NCBI RefSeq assembly: GCF_016735685.1
Contig: NZ_JAERRA010000001.1
Location: forward strand, 1,364,001 to 1,428,000
Length of the DNA stretch: 64,000 bases
Direction: 5' to 3'
From: Piscinibacter lacus
GTDB lineage: Bacteria > Pseudomonadota > Gammaproteobacteria > Burkholderiales > Burkholderiaceae_C
In this document: piece after piece, positions 26,037 through 34,672 of the stretch
How the letters are laid out: the number at the start of each line of letters is the position of its first letter
Numbering within the stretch: position 1 is the stretch's first letter
The notes under the pieces: model-generated
What the model saw: only the letters and a program-made list of their open reading frames with translations
What the model was told of the DNA's origin: nothing
Databases searched by the model: none
Made by a program: the position numbers and the translations under genes

Positions 26037-26126
26037 GGCTGGCTCCCGAGTTCAAGGCCGGCCGAGGCCGGCCGGTGGGGGGCAATGGGCCGGCAGGGGC
26101 CCGTGCGGAGGTGCGACATGGTGGAG

Positions 26127-26153
26127 CTTTCGGACGGCTGCGTCCAAGCTTGA
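26127..26153 (-). promoter_or_regulatory. Candidate sigma-28 (FliA) promoter of flgMN
   Basis: Minus strand: TCAAGCTT (26153-26146), an 11-nt spacer, then TCCGAAAG (26134-26127). This fits the sigma-28 pattern TAAAGTTT-N11-GCCGATAA at 6 of 8 and 5 of 8 positions with the exact spacing, 90 nt before the flgM start and downstream of flgA. Confidence 0.5.
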
Positions 26154-26223
26154 GCGGAATTTGCGGCACCCCCGCACGCGCAGGGGCGGACCGGGCAGGA
26201 CGGGGGAGGGGGGCGGCGAGATT

Positions 26224-26958
26224 TCACAAGCGCAGTTCCACCTGGCCTTCGCCGACGGCGATGCCCTGGACGATGCGGCCGTTGTCGATGCGCACGCGCA
26301 CGGGCTGGCCGTCGAGCCCGGCGCCCAGGGCCTGGCCGCGGCCTTCGATGGTGAAGCCGCGGCCCACGGCCGTCACTTGCACCGGGCTGCCGGCGCTGAA
26401 CCACTGGCGCTGGCGCAGGTCGCCGGCGCGCAGGGGCTGGCCGGGCGGCAGGCTGCGCATCAGCACGCGGCCTTCGGCTTCGGCCGGGTTGACCAGGGCG
26501 GGCGAGGGCAGGGCGGCCAGGTCGACTTCGTCGGTCTGAAGGTCGTCGGCGCTCAGCTTGCGGCCGGCGGCCAGGGCCTGGCGCGGCACCAGGGCCGGGC
26601 CCCAGATGCGCACGGTGACGGGCAAGTAGACCTGCCAGCGCACGGGGCCCTGCACGCAGCGCAGGGCGACGCGGGTGCTGCCCCAGGCGCGGTAGCCCGG
26701 GGGCAGGCTGGCCTGCACCTCGGCACAGGGGGCCAGGCGCAGGCGGCCGGGCAGCTCGCCGGCTTCCACGTCGAAGCGGCGGCCCTCGGCCTGGGCTTCG
26801 GCGGCCTGCTGCACAAGCTGCAGGGCCTGGGCGCGGGCGGGGGCCAGGGGATCGGCGGTGGGCGGCTCGGCCTGGCTGGCGCCGGCCGCAGCCAGCAGCG
26901 CCCCGGCCAGCAGGGCGCGGCCCGGCGCGGGGCGGGTGCGCCGGGGCGGGCTTGGCAT
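26224..26958 (-). CDS. flgA: Flagellar P-ring assembly chaperone FlgA
   Basis: Periplasmic chaperone that helps FlgI polymerise around the rod. The protein has a signal peptide (Arg-rich start, core about residues 14-25, cleavage near ASQA-EP), and a C-terminal SAF-type domain with VLMRSLPPGQPLRAGDLR and the closing VQVTAVGRGFTIEGRGQAL and VRVRIDNGRIVQGIAVGEGQV, characteristic of FlgA. The ATG at 26958 gives 244 residues and a normal signal peptide; an in-frame ATG at 26994 would add 12. It diverges from flgB, with which it probably shares a regulatory region. Confidence 0.93.
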   Translation of the reverse strand: MPSPPRRTRPAPGRALLAGALLAAAGASQAEPPTADPLAPARAQALQLVQQAAEAQAEGRRFDVEAGELPGRLRLAPCAEVQASLPPGYRAWGSTRVALRCVQGPVRWQVYLPVTVRIWGPALVPRQALAAGRKLSADDLQTDEVDLAALPSPALVNPAEAEGRVLMRSLPPGQPLRAGDLRQRQWFSAGSPVQVTAVGRGFTIEGRGQALGAGLDGQPVRVRIDNGRIVQGIAVGEGQVELRL

Positions 26959-26994
26959 CGGGGCGTGCGGCAAGGCGCACGAAGGCAGGCTCAT

Positions 26995-27156
26995 GCGGCG
27001 CACTGTAGGCCGGGCTGGCGGGCCCCCGGGGCGGGAAATGCGGGGTGCCGGCCCTGCTATTCCCGGGCATGGCCGGCCGGGCGCTTTCCACAATCGACGC
27101 ACACCCCTTACCGGGTCTGCGCCCCCCGACGCAGCCCCCTGCCTTGCGAGCCCGCG
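26995..27156. promoter_or_regulatory. Divergent flgA/flgB control region
   Basis: Plus strand: CACAAT at 27089-27094 is a possible -10 for the flgBCDEFGHIJKL operon, with a leader of about 55 nt. No clear -35 or sigma-54 box (GG-N10-GC) was found by eye. A G/C-only stretch at 27010-27055 may contain operator sites, but none is identifiable. Confidence 0.4.
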
Positions 27157-27573
27157 ATGCTGAACCGCCTGACCGACACGCTGAACTTCCAGGCCCAGGC
27201 GCTGAGCCTGCGCGCCGAGCGCCAGCGCATCCTGGCCAGCAACATCGCCAATGCCGACACGCCGGGCTACCAGGCCCGCGAGATGGATTTCGCCGCCGCG
27301 CTCCGCGAAGCCACCGGCCATGCCAACCCGGCCGCCCGCCCGGCGCCGGCCCAGGCCGCGCCGCGCGCGGGGCACCTGCCGCTGCAGCCCGGCGAGGCCG
27401 GCCCCACCGCACTGCGCTATGCCACGCCCAGCCAGACCAGCCTGGACGACAACAGCGTGGACATGGACCGCGAGCGCGCCAGCTTCGCCGACAACGCCGT
27501 GCACTACGAGGCCACGCTGCGTTTCCTCAACGGCAGCGTGAAGACGCTGACCAGCGCGATCACCGGCCAGTGA
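27157..27573 (+). CDS. flgB: Flagellar proximal rod protein FlgB
   Basis: Forms the membrane-proximal part of the rod. The 138-residue protein has the rod-family N-terminus ([37 protein letters not shown]) shared by all axial proteins, a variable middle, and the C-terminal helix [23 protein letters not shown]. The ATG at 27157 starts the conserved helix. It is the first gene of a plus-strand operon running to flgL, and is followed by flgC 16 bp later. Confidence 0.95.
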   Translation: MLNRLTDTLNFQAQALSLRAERQRILASNIANADTPGYQAREMDFAAALREATGHANPAARPAPAQAAPRAGHLPLQPGEAGPTALRYATPSQTSLDDNSVDMDRERASFADNAVHYEATLRFLNGSVKTLTSAITGQ

Positions 27574-27589
27574 GCCCAGGAGCCCCGCG

Positions 27590-27994
27590 ATGAGCATGCT
27601 CGATATCTTCCAGGTCAGCGGCAGCGCCATCAGCGCGCAGAGCCAGCGCCTGAACACCGTGGCCTCCAACCTGGCCAATGCCGACACGGTCGCCGGCCCC
27701 GATGGCCAGGCCTACCGGGCGCGGCAAGTGGTCTTCCAGACGCTGCCGATGGCGGGCGCGGGCTCGGCCGGCGTGCAGGTCTCGACGGTGCGCGAGGACA
27801 GCAGTCCCGGCCGCCGCGTGCACGACCCCGGCCACCCGCAGGCCGATGGCGAGGGCTATGTCACCTACAGCAACGTCAACAGCGTGGAGGAGATGGTCAA
27901 CATGATCTCGGCCTCGCGCTCCTACCAGAACAACGTCGAGGTGATGAACACCGCGAAGTCGCTGCTGCTCAAGACGCTGCAGATGGGCCAGTGA
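27590..27994 (+). CDS. flgC: Flagellar rod protein FlgC
   Basis: Second proximal rod subunit. The 134-residue protein shows the N-terminal pattern [23 protein letters not shown], a conserved centre ([47 protein letters not shown]) and the usual C-terminal helix ending [10 protein letters not shown]. It starts 16 bp after flgB with SD-like GGAG just upstream (CAGGAGCCC), and precedes flgD. Confidence 0.96.
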   Translation: MSMLDIFQVSGSAISAQSQRLNTVASNLANADTVAGPDGQAYRARQVVFQTLPMAGAGSAGVQVSTVREDSSPGRRVHDPGHPQADGEGYVTYSNVNSVEEMVNMISASRSYQNNVEVMNTAKSLLLKTLQMGQ

Positions 27995-28040
27995 GCCCGC
28001 GCCGCGCCACATCCCCCTTCACCCTGTCCGGCCCGATGCC

Positions 28041-28703
28041 ATGAGCCCTGCGATCACTTCCGCCACCTCTGCCGCCACCGCGGCCGCCAGCAGCGCCACG
28101 GCCACCTCGGCGGCCGATGCCTCCGAGCGCTTCCTGAAGCTGCTCGTCGCGCAGATGAAGAACCAGGACCCGCTGAGCCCGATGGACAACGCGCAGGTCA
28201 CCAGCCAGATGGCGCAGATCAGCACCGTCACCGGCATCGAGCAGCTCAACAGCACGGTGCAGTCGCTGAGCGGCCAGTTCGGCCAGCTTCGGGCCCTGCA
28301 GGGCGCGCAACTGGTGGGTCATCAGGTGCTGCTGGACGGCAACCGCCTGGCGCCCGACAGCAGCGGCAAGGCCAGCGCCGGCGTCGAGCTGGCCGGCCCG
28401 GCCGACAGCGTGCGCGTGGAGGTGCTGGGCCCCAGCGGCAAGGTGGTCGACACCCTCGACCTGGGCGCGCAGTCCGCCGGCCGCCACGGCTTCAGTTGGA
28501 CGCCGACCGAGGCCCAGGCCGCCGCCGCCGGCACGGCGGGCTTCAGCTTCCGCGTGACGGCCCAGTCCGGCGCGTCCAAGGTTGCCGCGACCCCGCTGAA
28601 CACCGACACCGTGCAGGCCGTGGCCACCGAAGGCAATGCGCTGATGCTCGAACTGGCCAGCGGCCGCCGCGTCGACGCGAGCACCGTCAAGGCCCTGTCC
28701 TGA
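28041..28703 (+). CDS. flgD: Flagellar hook-cap protein FlgD
   Basis: Scaffold that sits on the growing hook and promotes FlgE assembly; it does not remain in the finished flagellum. The 220 residues contain the conserved FlgD N-domain (FLKLLVAQMKNQDPLSPMDN, then AQVTSQMAQISTVTGIEQLN), after an Ala/Thr/Ser-rich leader, and the C-terminal FlgD Ig-like/Tudor domain (GRHGFSWT at about 150). The gene lies in the standard place between flgC and flgE. Confidence 0.95.
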   Translation: MSPAITSATSAATAAASSATATSAADASERFLKLLVAQMKNQDPLSPMDNAQVTSQMAQISTVTGIEQLNSTVQSLSGQFGQLRALQGAQLVGHQVLLDGNRLAPDSSGKASAGVELAGPADSVRVEVLGPSGKVVDTLDLGAQSAGRHGFSWTPTEAQAAAAGTAGFSFRVTAQSGASKVAATPLNTDTVQAVATEGNALMLELASGRRVDASTVKALS

Positions 28704-28730
28704 TCCCCCCCGCCCCCGAGGAAACCGACC

Positions 28731-30047
28731 ATGAGCTTCCAGCAAGGCCTGTCCGGCCTGAACGCCTCCAGCAAGAACCTGGAGGTCATCGGCAACAACG
28801 TGGCCAATGCCAGCACCGTCGGCTTCAAGGGCTCGCGGGCCGAGTTCGCCGACCTGTATGCGGGCGCGCTCAACCGCGTTGGCAACGGCCAGATCGGCAT
28901 CGGCGTGAACCTGCAGGCCGTGGCCCAGCAGTTCACCCAGGGCAACATCACCCTGACCGAGAACCCCCTGGACCTCGCGATCAACGGCAGCGGCTTTTTC
29001 CAGCTCGGCATGCTCAATGGCGCGGGCACCGGCACCACGCCGCCCACCTTCGGCGGCGAGACCTACTTCAGCCGCAACGGCCAGTTCAAGCTCGACCGCT
29101 TCGGCCAGGTCGTCAACAACGAAGGCATGGCCCTGCTCGGCCGGCCGCTGGATGCGAACGGCCTCGTCAGCGCCACCCTCGGCCCGGTGACCCTGCCGAC
29201 CCAGGGCCTGGCGGCGGCGGCCACCACCACGCTGTCGCTGGAAATGAACCTCGACGCCCGCGCCACCGTGGCCGTCAACAGCAACCTACCGCTGAACCCG
29301 ACCGATGCCGCCAGCTACAACCACTCGACGCCGATCACCGTCTACGACGGCACCGGCGAGCCGGTGGAGATGACGCTCTACTTCCGCCGCATCGCCGGCG
29401 GCGCGGCCAATGCGGCGACCACCCCGCCGACCCCGGCCACCGACCGCTGGCAGGTGTTCGCCGCGGCAGAGGGCACGGCATCGGTGGCCACGCCGGCTGG
29501 CGTCCTGGCCTTCGACGCGGGCAGCGGCAGCCCCTGGCCGGCCGGCCCGGCCAGCTTCAATCTGGGCGCGCTGACGGCCACCTCGGCCGCGGGCGATCCC
29601 ATCACCCTCTCGCCGATCACGCTGTCGGTCAACGGCACCGGCTATGCCGCCGCCTCGGCCACCACCCAGCAGACGCAGAACGGCCACACCTACGCCGGCC
29701 TCAGCAGCGTGAGCGTGGAGGACGACGGCACCGTGCGCGCGCGCTTCTCCAACGGCCAGTACCAGGATGTCTTCCGCCTGGAGCTGGCGACCTTCCGCAA
29801 CCCGCAGGGCCTGGAGCCGCAGGGCAACAACCGCTGGGCGCAGACCCTGGCCTCGGGCGAGCGCATCGTCAATGCGCCGGGCCTGGGCAACCTGGGCAAT
29901 CTGCAATCGGGCGCGGTCGAGGACAGCAACGTCGACCTGACCGGCGAGCTGGTCAACATGATCACCGCGCAGCGCGTCTACCAGGCCAATGCGCAGACGA
30001 TCAAGACGCAGGACTCGGTGCTCCAGACCCTGGTCAACCTGCGTTGA
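28731..30047 (+). CDS. flgE: Flagellar hook protein FlgE
   Basis: Main subunit of the hook, the universal joint of the flagellum. The 438-residue protein has the axial N-terminus MSFQQGLSGLNASSKNLEVI with NNVANASTVGFKGSRAEFAD, the FlgE/F/G middle segment LDLAINGSGFFQL, a variable surface-exposed domain (about 165-330) and the conserved C-terminus NVDLTGELVNMITAQRVYQANAQ. Terminal helices form the hook core; the middle region faces outwards. GAGGAAA upstream is the ribosome-binding site. Confidence 0.97.
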   Translation: MSFQQGLSGLNASSKNLEVIGNNVANASTVGFKGSRAEFADLYAGALNRVGNGQIGIGVNLQAVAQQFTQGNITLTENPLDLAINGSGFFQLGMLNGAGTGTTPPTFGGETYFSRNGQFKLDRFGQVVNNEGMALLGRPLDANGLVSATLGPVTLPTQGLAAAATTTLSLEMNLDARATVAVNSNLPLNPTDAASYNHSTPITVYDGTGEPVEMTLYFRRIAGGAANAATTPPTPATDRWQVFAAAEGTASVATPAGVLAFDAGSGSPWPAGPASFNLGALTATSAAGDPITLSPITLSVNGTGYAAASATTQQTQNGHTYAGLSSVSVEDDGTVRARFSNGQYQDVFRLELATFRNPQGLEPQGNNRWAQTLASGERIVNAPGLGNLGNLQSGAVEDSNVDLTGELVNMITAQRVYQANAQTIKTQDSVLQTLVNLR

Positions 30048-30081
30048 CGACCCCCCGAAGCCCTGAAGCCCGGAGCCCGCC

Positions 30082-30813
30082 ATGGACCGCATGATCTACC
30101 TTTCGATGTCGGGCGCGAAGGCGACCATGCAGCGCCAGGACCTGCTCTCGAACAACCTGGCCAATGCCTCGACGACCGGCTTCCGGGCCGAGCTTCAGGC
30201 CTTCCGCGCCGTGCCGGTGCGCGGCGATGGCGCCACCACCCGCGCCTACGCGCTGGAAACCACCACCGGCTACGACCCCGCGCCCGGCCCCATCACCGCC
30301 ACCGGCCGGCCGCTGGACGTGGCCCTGCAAGGCCAGGCCTGGCTGGCCCTGCAAGCGCCCGATGGCAGCGAGGCCTACACCCGCGCCGGCGCGCTGACGG
30401 TGGATGCCCAGGGTCAGTTGATGAGCCTGGGCGGCCTGCCGGTGCTGGGCGAGGGCGGACCGATCAATGTGCCCCCGGGGGCCGAGCCCAGCATCGCGCC
30501 CGATGGCACGGTCAGCGCACGGCAGGCCAATGGCGGCTTCATCCCGGTCGGCCGGCTCAAGCTGGTCACGCCCGAGGCGCCGCTCCAGCGCGGCGCGGAC
30601 AGCCTGTTCCGCAGCGCCGACGGCAACCCGCTCGATGCCGACCCGGCCGCGCGCCTGCAGGACGGCGCGCTGGAGGGCTCGAACGTCAGCGCCATCGGCA
30701 CGATGGTCGCCATGATCGCCGCGGCCCGGCAGTTCGAGCAGCAGCTCAAGCTGCTCGGCCAGGCCGAGCGCAACGAGGACAACGCGGCCAAGCTGCTGTC
30801 CGTCGACCGCTGA
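30082..30813 (+). CDS. flgF: Flagellar rod protein FlgF
   Basis: Proximal rod component. The 243-residue protein starts [19 protein letters not shown], the form typical of FlgF, then [18 protein letters not shown], the ring [14 protein letters not shown], and the C-terminal segment [31 protein letters not shown] lies upstream (CCCGGAGCC). It lies between flgE and flgG. The tail after AAKLLSVDR is short, as usual. Confidence 0.96.
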   Translation: MDRMIYLSMSGAKATMQRQDLLSNNLANASTTGFRAELQAFRAVPVRGDGATTRAYALETTTGYDPAPGPITATGRPLDVALQGQAWLALQAPDGSEAYTRAGALTVDAQGQLMSLGGLPVLGEGGPINVPPGAEPSIAPDGTVSARQANGGFIPVGRLKLVTPEAPLQRGADSLFRSADGNPLDADPAARLQDGALEGSNVSAIGTMVAMIAAARQFEQQLKLLGQAERNEDNAAKLLSVDR

Positions 30814-30908
30814 GGCAGCGCCGGGAGAAGCGGCCCGCCGCGGCCCTTCTTCCGCCGATGCCCGGCCCGCCGCCCGCGCGACCATGGCCGGGCACGAAGG
30901 AGAAGGCC

Positions 30909-31691
30909 ATGATGCGCGCCCTGTGGATTTCCAAGACCGGGATGGAGGCCCAGCAGACCCAGCTGGATCACATCTCGAACAACCTCGCCAACAGCGCGAC
31001 GAACGGCTACAAGCGTTCGCACGCCGTCTTCGAGGACTTGATGTACCAGAACCTGCGCCAGGCCGGCGCCAACAGCTCGGAGCAGACCCAGCTTCCGACC
31101 GGCCTGCAAGTGGGCCTGGGCACCCGGGCGGTGGCCACCTCGCGGCAGTTCACGCAGGGCAACTTGCAGCAGACCGGCAACAGCCTGGACGTGGCCATCA
31201 AGGGCGCGGGCTTCTTCCCCATCCAGCGGCCGGACGGCACCACGGCCTACAGCCGCGACGGCGCCTTCCAGCTCAATGCCCAGGGCCAGATCGTCACCAG
31301 CAATGGCGAGCTGCTCGGCGACGGCATCAGCGTGCCGCCCGAGGCCCAGGGCGTGACCATCGGCAGCGACGGCATCGTCACCGCCCGCATGCCCGGCCAG
31401 GCGGCGCCGCAGCAGGTGGGGCAGATCCAGCTTGCGAACTTCCAGAACCCTGCCGGCCTGGAGCCGCTGGGCCAGAACCTGTACGCCGAGACGGCCGCCT
31501 CCGGCGCGCCCAACACCGACGCACCCGGCGCCAACGGCCTGGGCAGCCTGACCCAGGGCTTCGTCGAGACCAGCAATGTCAATGTGGTCGAAGAGCTGGT
31601 GACCATGATCCAGACCCAGCGCGCCTACGAGCTGAACTCCAAGGCCATCCAGACGGCCGACCAGATGCTCCAGCGTCTGGGCCAGATCTGA
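30909..31691 (+). CDS. flgG: Flagellar distal rod protein FlgG
   Basis: Forms the distal rod that crosses the P and L rings. The start at 30909 gives 260 residues, the standard FlgG length, and is preceded by a strong ribosome-binding site (GAAGGAGAAGG). It reads [20 protein letters not shown], then [35 protein letters not shown] and the C-terminus [26 protein letters not shown]. All are characteristic of FlgG. It is followed 8 bp later by flgH. Confidence 0.97.
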   Translation: MMRALWISKTGMEAQQTQLDHISNNLANSATNGYKRSHAVFEDLMYQNLRQAGANSSEQTQLPTGLQVGLGTRAVATSRQFTQGNLQQTGNSLDVAIKGAGFFPIQRPDGTTAYSRDGAFQLNAQGQIVTSNGELLGDGISVPPEAQGVTIGSDGIVTARMPGQAAPQQVGQIQLANFQNPAGLEPLGQNLYAETAASGAPNTDAPGANGLGSLTQGFVETSNVNVVEELVTMIQTQRAYELNSKAIQTADQMLQRLGQI

Positions 31692-31699
31692 GGTCGGCG

Positions 31700-32419
31700 A
31701 TGCGCTGGGCCTTCTTCACCGGCCGCGCCGCCCGCCTGGCCCCGGCCGCCCTGGCCCTGGCCGGGCTGGCCGGCTGCGCCAGCCTCTCGCCCCGGGTGGA
31801 GGTGGCCGACACCGCCCCGGTGCGGCCCGGCCCGCCGGCCGCGCCGGCAGCCGCGCCCGGCCCGGCGGCGGCTGCGCCGGCCAGCGGCTCGCTCTATGCC
31901 GCCGCGGGCTACCGGCCGCTCTTCGAGGACCACCGCGCCCGCCATGTCGGCGACACGCTGCAAGTGCGCATCGTCGAGAAGATCACCGCCAGCGCCAGCT
32001 CCAGCAGCGCCATCGAGAAGGGCGGCGAGGTCTCGGCCGGCGTCAGCGCCGTGCCCCTGCTGCCGCCCAGCCTGCTCAGCCGCAGCTCGGCGGCGGGCAA
32101 TTCGAGCAACAGCTCCTCGGGCAGCGGCACCACGCAGAGCACCAACGATTTCACCGGCACCCTGACGGTCAGCGTGGTCGAGGTGCTGCCCAACGGCCAC
32201 CTCGTCGTCAGCGGCGAGAAGCAGATCGGCGTGAACGATGCCGTCGATGTGCTGCGCTTCTCGGGCCAGGTCGATCCGCGCAGCATCCAGCCGGGCAACA
32301 GCGTGGCCTCCACCGCCATCGCCAATGTGCGGCTGGAGCACCGCGGCCGCGGTGCCGCCGCCGACGCCCAGGTGATTGGCTGGCTGGCGCGCTTCTTTTT
32401 GAGCGTTCTTCCGATCTAA
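31700..32419 (+). CDS. flgH: Flagellar L-ring lipoprotein FlgH
   Basis: Outer-membrane lipoprotein that forms the L ring bushing. The 239-residue protein has a lipobox LAGC (about C27), an Ala/Pro-rich spacer (about 45-65), the LPXX region RPLFEDHRARHVGDTLQVRIVEK, and the conserved C-terminus: FSGQVDPRSIQPGNSVAS and GWLARFFLSVLPI. Overlap pattern: it begins 8 bp after flgG and ends 63 bp before flgI. Confidence 0.97.
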   Translation: MRWAFFTGRAARLAPAALALAGLAGCASLSPRVEVADTAPVRPGPPAAPAAAPGPAAAAPASGSLYAAAGYRPLFEDHRARHVGDTLQVRIVEKITASASSSSAIEKGGEVSAGVSAVPLLPPSLLSRSSAAGNSSNSSSGSGTTQSTNDFTGTLTVSVVEVLPNGHLVVSGEKQIGVNDAVDVLRFSGQVDPRSIQPGNSVASTAIANVRLEHRGRGAAADAQVIGWLARFFLSVLPI

Positions 32420-32482
32420 AGATTTCCAGAATGGTGTCGAAGGGGGAGGGGAGCGTCTCCGCCCCCGCGGACCGACACCGCC

Positions 32483-33733
32483 ATGAACGCCACCCTGCCC
32501 AAGCCCCTGACCCGCCTGTTCCGGCTGCCCCGCGCGGCCGAGCAGCCGGCTGCGCCCCGTGCGGACCGGCCCTTCGAGGCAGAGGACGAGGCCGAGCTGC
32601 GCATCGAGCCCCTCGGCCCCCTGCTGCGCTTTGCCCTGGCCCTGTGCGTGCTGGTGGCCAGCGCCGCGCTGTGGTGGCCGGTGCCGGCCCAGGCCGCGCG
32701 GCTCAAGGAGATTGCCGCGGTGCAGGGCGTGCGCAGCAATGCGCTGGTCGGCTACGGCCTGGTGGTGGGCCTGGATGGCACCGGCGACCAGACCACCCAG
32801 ACGCCCTTCACCAGCCAGAGCCTGCAAACCATGTTGCAGCAGCTCGGCGTGACGGTGCCGGCCGGCACCAATATGCAGGTGCGCAATGTGGCGGCGGTGA
32901 TGGTCACCGCCAGTCTGCCGCCCTTCGCCCAGCCCGGCCAGGCGCTGGATGTGACCGTGGCCTCGCTCGGCAATGCCAAGAGCCTGCGCGGCGGCAGCCT
33001 CATCACCACGCCGCTCAAGGGCCCGGACGGTCAGGTCTATGCCCTGGCCCAAGGCAACTTGGTGATCGGCGGCGCAGGCGCCTCGGCCGGCGGCTCCAAG
33101 GTGCAGATCAACACCCTGAATGCCGGCCGCATCCCGGCCGGCGCCGTGGTCGAGCGGGCGGTGCCGACGCCCTTGAACCAGGGCGACAGCTTGCAGCTCG
33201 ACCTGAACAGCGCCGATTACTCGACCGCCCGCGCGGTGGTCGAGGCCATCAACCGCCGCGCCGGCCAACCGCTGGCTCAGGCCCTGGATGGCCGCACGGT
33301 GCGGGTGGCCATGCCGGCCGACCCCGGCGCCCGCGTGGCCCTGCTGGCCGACATCGAGAACCTGCCGATCGCCCGCGAGACGCCGGCCGCCAAGGTGGTG
33401 ATCAATGCCCGCACCGGTTCCATCGTGGTGAACCAGGCCGTCACGCTGAATGCCTGCGCCGTGGCCCACGGCGCGCTGAGCGTGACGATCAGCACCCAGC
33501 CCGTCGTCAGCCAGCCCAATGCCTTCGGCGGCGGGCAGACGGTGCAGGCCGAGAAATCCGATATCACCGTGGCGCAGGCCGGCGGCTCGCTGATCCAGTT
33601 GCCGGCGGGCGTGCAGCTCACCGAGGTGGTCCAGGCGCTCAACAGCCTGGGCGCGACGCCGCAGGAGCTGCTGGCCATCCTGCAGGCCATCCAGGCCGCC
33701 GGCGCGCTGAATGCCGAGCTGGAGGTGATCTGA
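32483..33733 (+). CDS. flgI: Flagellar P-ring protein FlgI with extended N-terminus
   Basis: Forms the periplasmic P ring around the rod, with FlgA as chaperone. The mature part starts about residue 72 (ARLKEIAAVQGVRSNALVGYGLVVGLDGTGDQ) and is full length to LNAELEVI. Unusually, the signal peptide is preceded by about 45 mostly charged and proline-rich residues, including an acidic patch (EAEDEAELRIEP); the hydrophobic core is at about 47-68. No closer ATG, GTG or TTG codon lies in frame before the core, so the extension seems real unless another start is used. flgJ follows with a 1-bp overlap (TGATG). Confidence 0.95.
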   Translation: MNATLPKPLTRLFRLPRAAEQPAAPRADRPFEAEDEAELRIEPLGPLLRFALALCVLVASAALWWPVPAQAARLKEIAAVQGVRSNALVGYGLVVGLDGTGDQTTQTPFTSQSLQTMLQQLGVTVPAGTNMQVRNVAAVMVTASLPPFAQPGQALDVTVASLGNAKSLRGGSLITTPLKGPDGQVYALAQGNLVIGGAGASAGGSKVQINTLNAGRIPAGAVVERAVPTPLNQGDSLQLDLNSADYSTARAVVEAINRRAGQPLAQALDGRTVRVAMPADPGARVALLADIENLPIARETPAAKVVINARTGSIVVNQAVTLNACAVAHGALSVTISTQPVVSQPNAFGGGQTVQAEKSDITVAQAGGSLIQLPAGVQLTEVVQALNSLGATPQELLAILQAIQAAGALNAELEVI

Positions 33734-34641
33734 TGGCCGCCCTGCCCAGCAGCCTGCCCGGCGCCCAGCTTCAGGCCCTGCGCGGCCAGGCCGCCCGCGA
33801 TCCGCAGGCCGCGGTGCAGGCCGCGGCGCGGCAGTTCGAATCGCTCCTCATGCAGGAGCTGATGAAGAGCATGCGCGCCGCCACGCCCAGCAGCGGCCTG
33901 ATGGACAACGGCGGCACCCAGCTCGGCACCGAGATGCTCGACCAGCAGTTCGCCCAGCAGCTCAGCGGCCTGCGCGGCGGCCTGGCCGACCAGATCGCCC
34001 GGCAACTGGCCCGGCAGCAGGGCGGGGCGGGGGCGGGGGCAGATGCGGCCAAGGCCGAAGCCGCCGCGCCCCTGGCCGCCAGCCCGGCGGCGGCCCGCGA
34101 GCTGCCGCGCCGGCCGGGCAGCCTGTCGCGCGAGGCCCTGTCGCCCACCGCCCTGCGCGGCGCCGGCGCGCCGCAGCAGTTCGTGGCCCAGCACCGCGCG
34201 GCGGCCGAGGCGGCCTCGCGCGCGACCGGCATCCCGGCCGATTTCATCCTGGCCCAGGCCGCGCATGAGTCCGGCTGGGGCCGGCGCGAGATCCGCATGG
34301 CCGACGGCTCCAGCTCGCACAACGTCTTCGGCATCAAGGCCGGGCCGGGCTGGACGGGCAAGACCGCCACCGTCACCACCACCGAATACATCAACGGCGT
34401 GCCGCGCAAGGTCAAGCAGACCTTCCGCGCCTACGACAGCCATGCCGAGGCCTACACCGACCATGCCCGCCTGCTCAGCCGCAGCCCGCGCTATGCCGCC
34501 GTGGTGGCCGAGGGCGGCAGCGCGCAGGGCTTTGCGCAGAACCTGCAGAAGGCCGGCTATGCCACCGACCCGGACTACGCCGCCAAGCTCGGCCGCGTCA
34601 TTGAAACCACCTTGCGCGTCGCACGCAGCCTCAAAGGCTGA
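33733..34641 (+). CDS. flgJ: Flagellar rod-cap/muramidase FlgJ
   Basis: Caps the growing rod and cuts peptidoglycan to let it pass. The 302-residue protein has an N-terminal rod-binding domain (about 25-95: AARQFESLLMQELMKSMRAA, SSGLMDNGG) and, after an Ala-rich linker, a GH73 glucosaminidase domain (about 148-300) with catalytic E179 in AQAAHESGWGRR and NVFGIKAG. Both domains are intact, so this is the bifunctional proteobacterial form. It overlaps the flgI stop by 1 bp. Confidence 0.97.
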   Translation: MAALPSSLPGAQLQALRGQAARDPQAAVQAAARQFESLLMQELMKSMRAATPSSGLMDNGGTQLGTEMLDQQFAQQLSGLRGGLADQIARQLARQQGGAGAGADAAKAEAAAPLAASPAAARELPRRPGSLSREALSPTALRGAGAPQQFVAQHRAAAEAASRATGIPADFILAQAAHESGWGRREIRMADGSSSHNVFGIKAGPGWTGKTATVTTTEYINGVPRKVKQTFRAYDSHAEAYTDHARLLSRSPRYAAVVAEGGSAQGFAQNLQKAGYATDPDYAAKLGRVIETTLRVARSLKG

Positions 34642-34672
34642 GCCCGGCGCCCCATCCTGAAGAGGTCTCCCC

